Positions 63,230 through 64,000 of a stretch of 64,000 bases of DNA are shown piece by piece (positions within the stretch are counted from its first letter, which is position 1; the number at the start of each line of letters is the position of its first letter). The notes below the pieces were generated by a model. It was not told where the DNA came from. It searched no databases and saw nothing but the letters and a program-made list of their open reading frames with translations. This DNA comes from Clostridium sp. JN-9. Lineage in GTDB: Bacteria; Bacillota; Clostridia; Clostridiales; Clostridiaceae. The stretch spans positions 1,736,001 to 1,800,000 of the forward strand of contig NZ_CP035280.1 of the NCBI RefSeq assembly GCF_004103695.1, given 5' to 3'. Position numbers and translations under genes: made by a program.

Positions 63230-64000
63230 ATGTTACAATTAAGCAAAAACGATAAAGATAAGGTGTTGGAAGCTATAAAAGAAGGTAGGATTGATGCTGC
63301 TGACGTAAGTTTCCCTAATCTTATAGATACAATAGTATTAAAAATGAAAAATATAGGACTTATAGATAAATTGGCTGAAAGTTTTAAAGATAAGAGAAAA
63401 CAAAATAAACATATTCCATTTCATATACTTATTGCGTTAGCAATTACAGCAAAGATGAAGCTTAAAACCAGCTTGACAGATGTCGCCTTTGCTGTGACTG
63501 ATGGTGAGTTATTATCTGAACTAGGATGGAATATGTGGGATACCAATAAAAACCTTGAAGAAGGGTTATTCGCCGAAGGCGTTATGAGAAATTTAATTCA
63601 AAAATATGATGCTGAGGAATTTATAGAGTCTTATAATAATTATGTCCAAAATGTAGTTATGCCATCTCTTAACATAGCTCCATCTATACATATTCTTGAT
63701 TGCACTAAAATACATGTGAATTTAGATAATGTAAATTATGAAAATTCTGAAACTATAAAAGATGATGGAAAAGTGATTCGTGGTTATAAAATGGGAACAT
63801 TAAGAGGTCTTATGGATGATTCGGGAATTATAGAAGAGATAGTTTTTGATTCTATAAAGCCTCATGATTTAGAACTTTGTAGAAATATGATTTTAAAAAG
63901 TAAATGTTTAAAAGGTGGAGATATTCTCATAAATGACAGGGGATTTATTTCTCGTGATGTTATTAATTTTTTGAAGGTTGAAAAGCAAGTGGATACATAT
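63230..64000 (+). mobile_element. DDE transposase gene (partial; continues off the right edge)
   Basis: ATG at 63230 with AAAAGGAG upstream; open for 257 codons to the window end. N-terminal helical domain, then two DDE-type acidic positions: HILDCTKIHVN (first Asp) and ILINDRGFIS (second Asp). The DRGF motif is that of IS4-superfamily/IS1182-like transposases. The third catalytic acid is beyond the edge. I could not find a clear terminal inverted repeat in 63111-63229. No frameshift seen, so it may be functional. Confidence 0.88.

Noticed and set aside
1-64000. tRNA, rRNA or CRISPR
   Set aside because: I looked for CCA-ended cloverleaf blocks (GGTTCGAATCC type), rRNA signatures and regular spaced repeats and saw none; a tRNAscan/Infernal run could still find a missed one.

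Overview
The window is AT-rich chromosomal DNA from an anaerobic, spore-forming, low-GC Firmicute, most probably Clostridium sensu lato. Evidence: a complete V/A-type ATPase operon, HPr kinase, two SpoVB-type flippases, a DacF-type D,D-carboxypeptidase, an FprA flavodiiron protein, a clostridial enoate reductase, HypF, strong AGGAGG-type ribosome binding sites and frequent TTG/GTG starts. The species cannot be named from the sequence alone. I saw no rRNA, convincing tRNA or CRISPR array.

Layout. 1-2.9 kb: end of an unknown gene, a double flavodoxin-like protein, a 43-aa basic peptide and two small envelope proteins. 3-12 kb: housekeeping genes (PHP phosphoesterase, M18 aminopeptidase, 5-formyl-THF cyclo-ligase, hprK, fprA, helD, a probable niacin ECF S component, def). 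12.2-20.8 kb: a nine-gene V/A-ATPase operon in the order of Enterococcus hirae ntpFIKECGABD, whose K subunit keeps the Na+-site residues. 20.9-29.8 kb: a methyltransferase/B12-radical-SAM pair, a zinc phospholipase C-like protein, a membrane-tethered sugar-dehydrogenase-like propeller, a ferritin-like protein, a SpoVB-like flippase and an enoate reductase.

30-37.2 kb is the accessory region. It has an ABC exporter with a 24-aa peptide gene directly upstream, two 'secreted protein plus small membrane protein' pairs (one secreted gene broken by an in-frame TGA), an IS200/IS605 remnant, and a large RelA/SpoT-domain gene whose 3' end is duplicated about 1.5 kb away as a decayed fragment. 37.2-48.8 kb: YgbA-type protein, lipoprotein, flippase, pseudouridine synthase, M20 peptidase, FtsA-like ATPase, UvrD-like helicase, nicotinate phosphoribosyltransferase and a Cys-rich small protein.

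48.9-54.9 kb is the most coherent special system: a cobalamin riboswitch with a terminator platform precedes, on the minus strand, EcfT, a fused EcfA1-A2 ATPase, an S component, an LPKTG wall-anchored protein combining a DUF4430 (transcobalamin-like) domain with an alpha/alpha-barrel-like region, and a second membrane-tethered DUF4430 protein. I read this as a corrinoid capture-and-import system with parts that resemble human intrinsic factor/transcobalamin. 55-63.1 kb: Nudix hydrolase, DacF, M29 aminopeptidase, HypF, YdcF-like protein, HD hydrolase and a hypothetical. An IS transposase gene runs off the right edge.

A 10-bp palindrome is shared by the promoter regions of the niacin-type ECF gene and of pncB, suggesting one repressor (NiaR-like) controls both.
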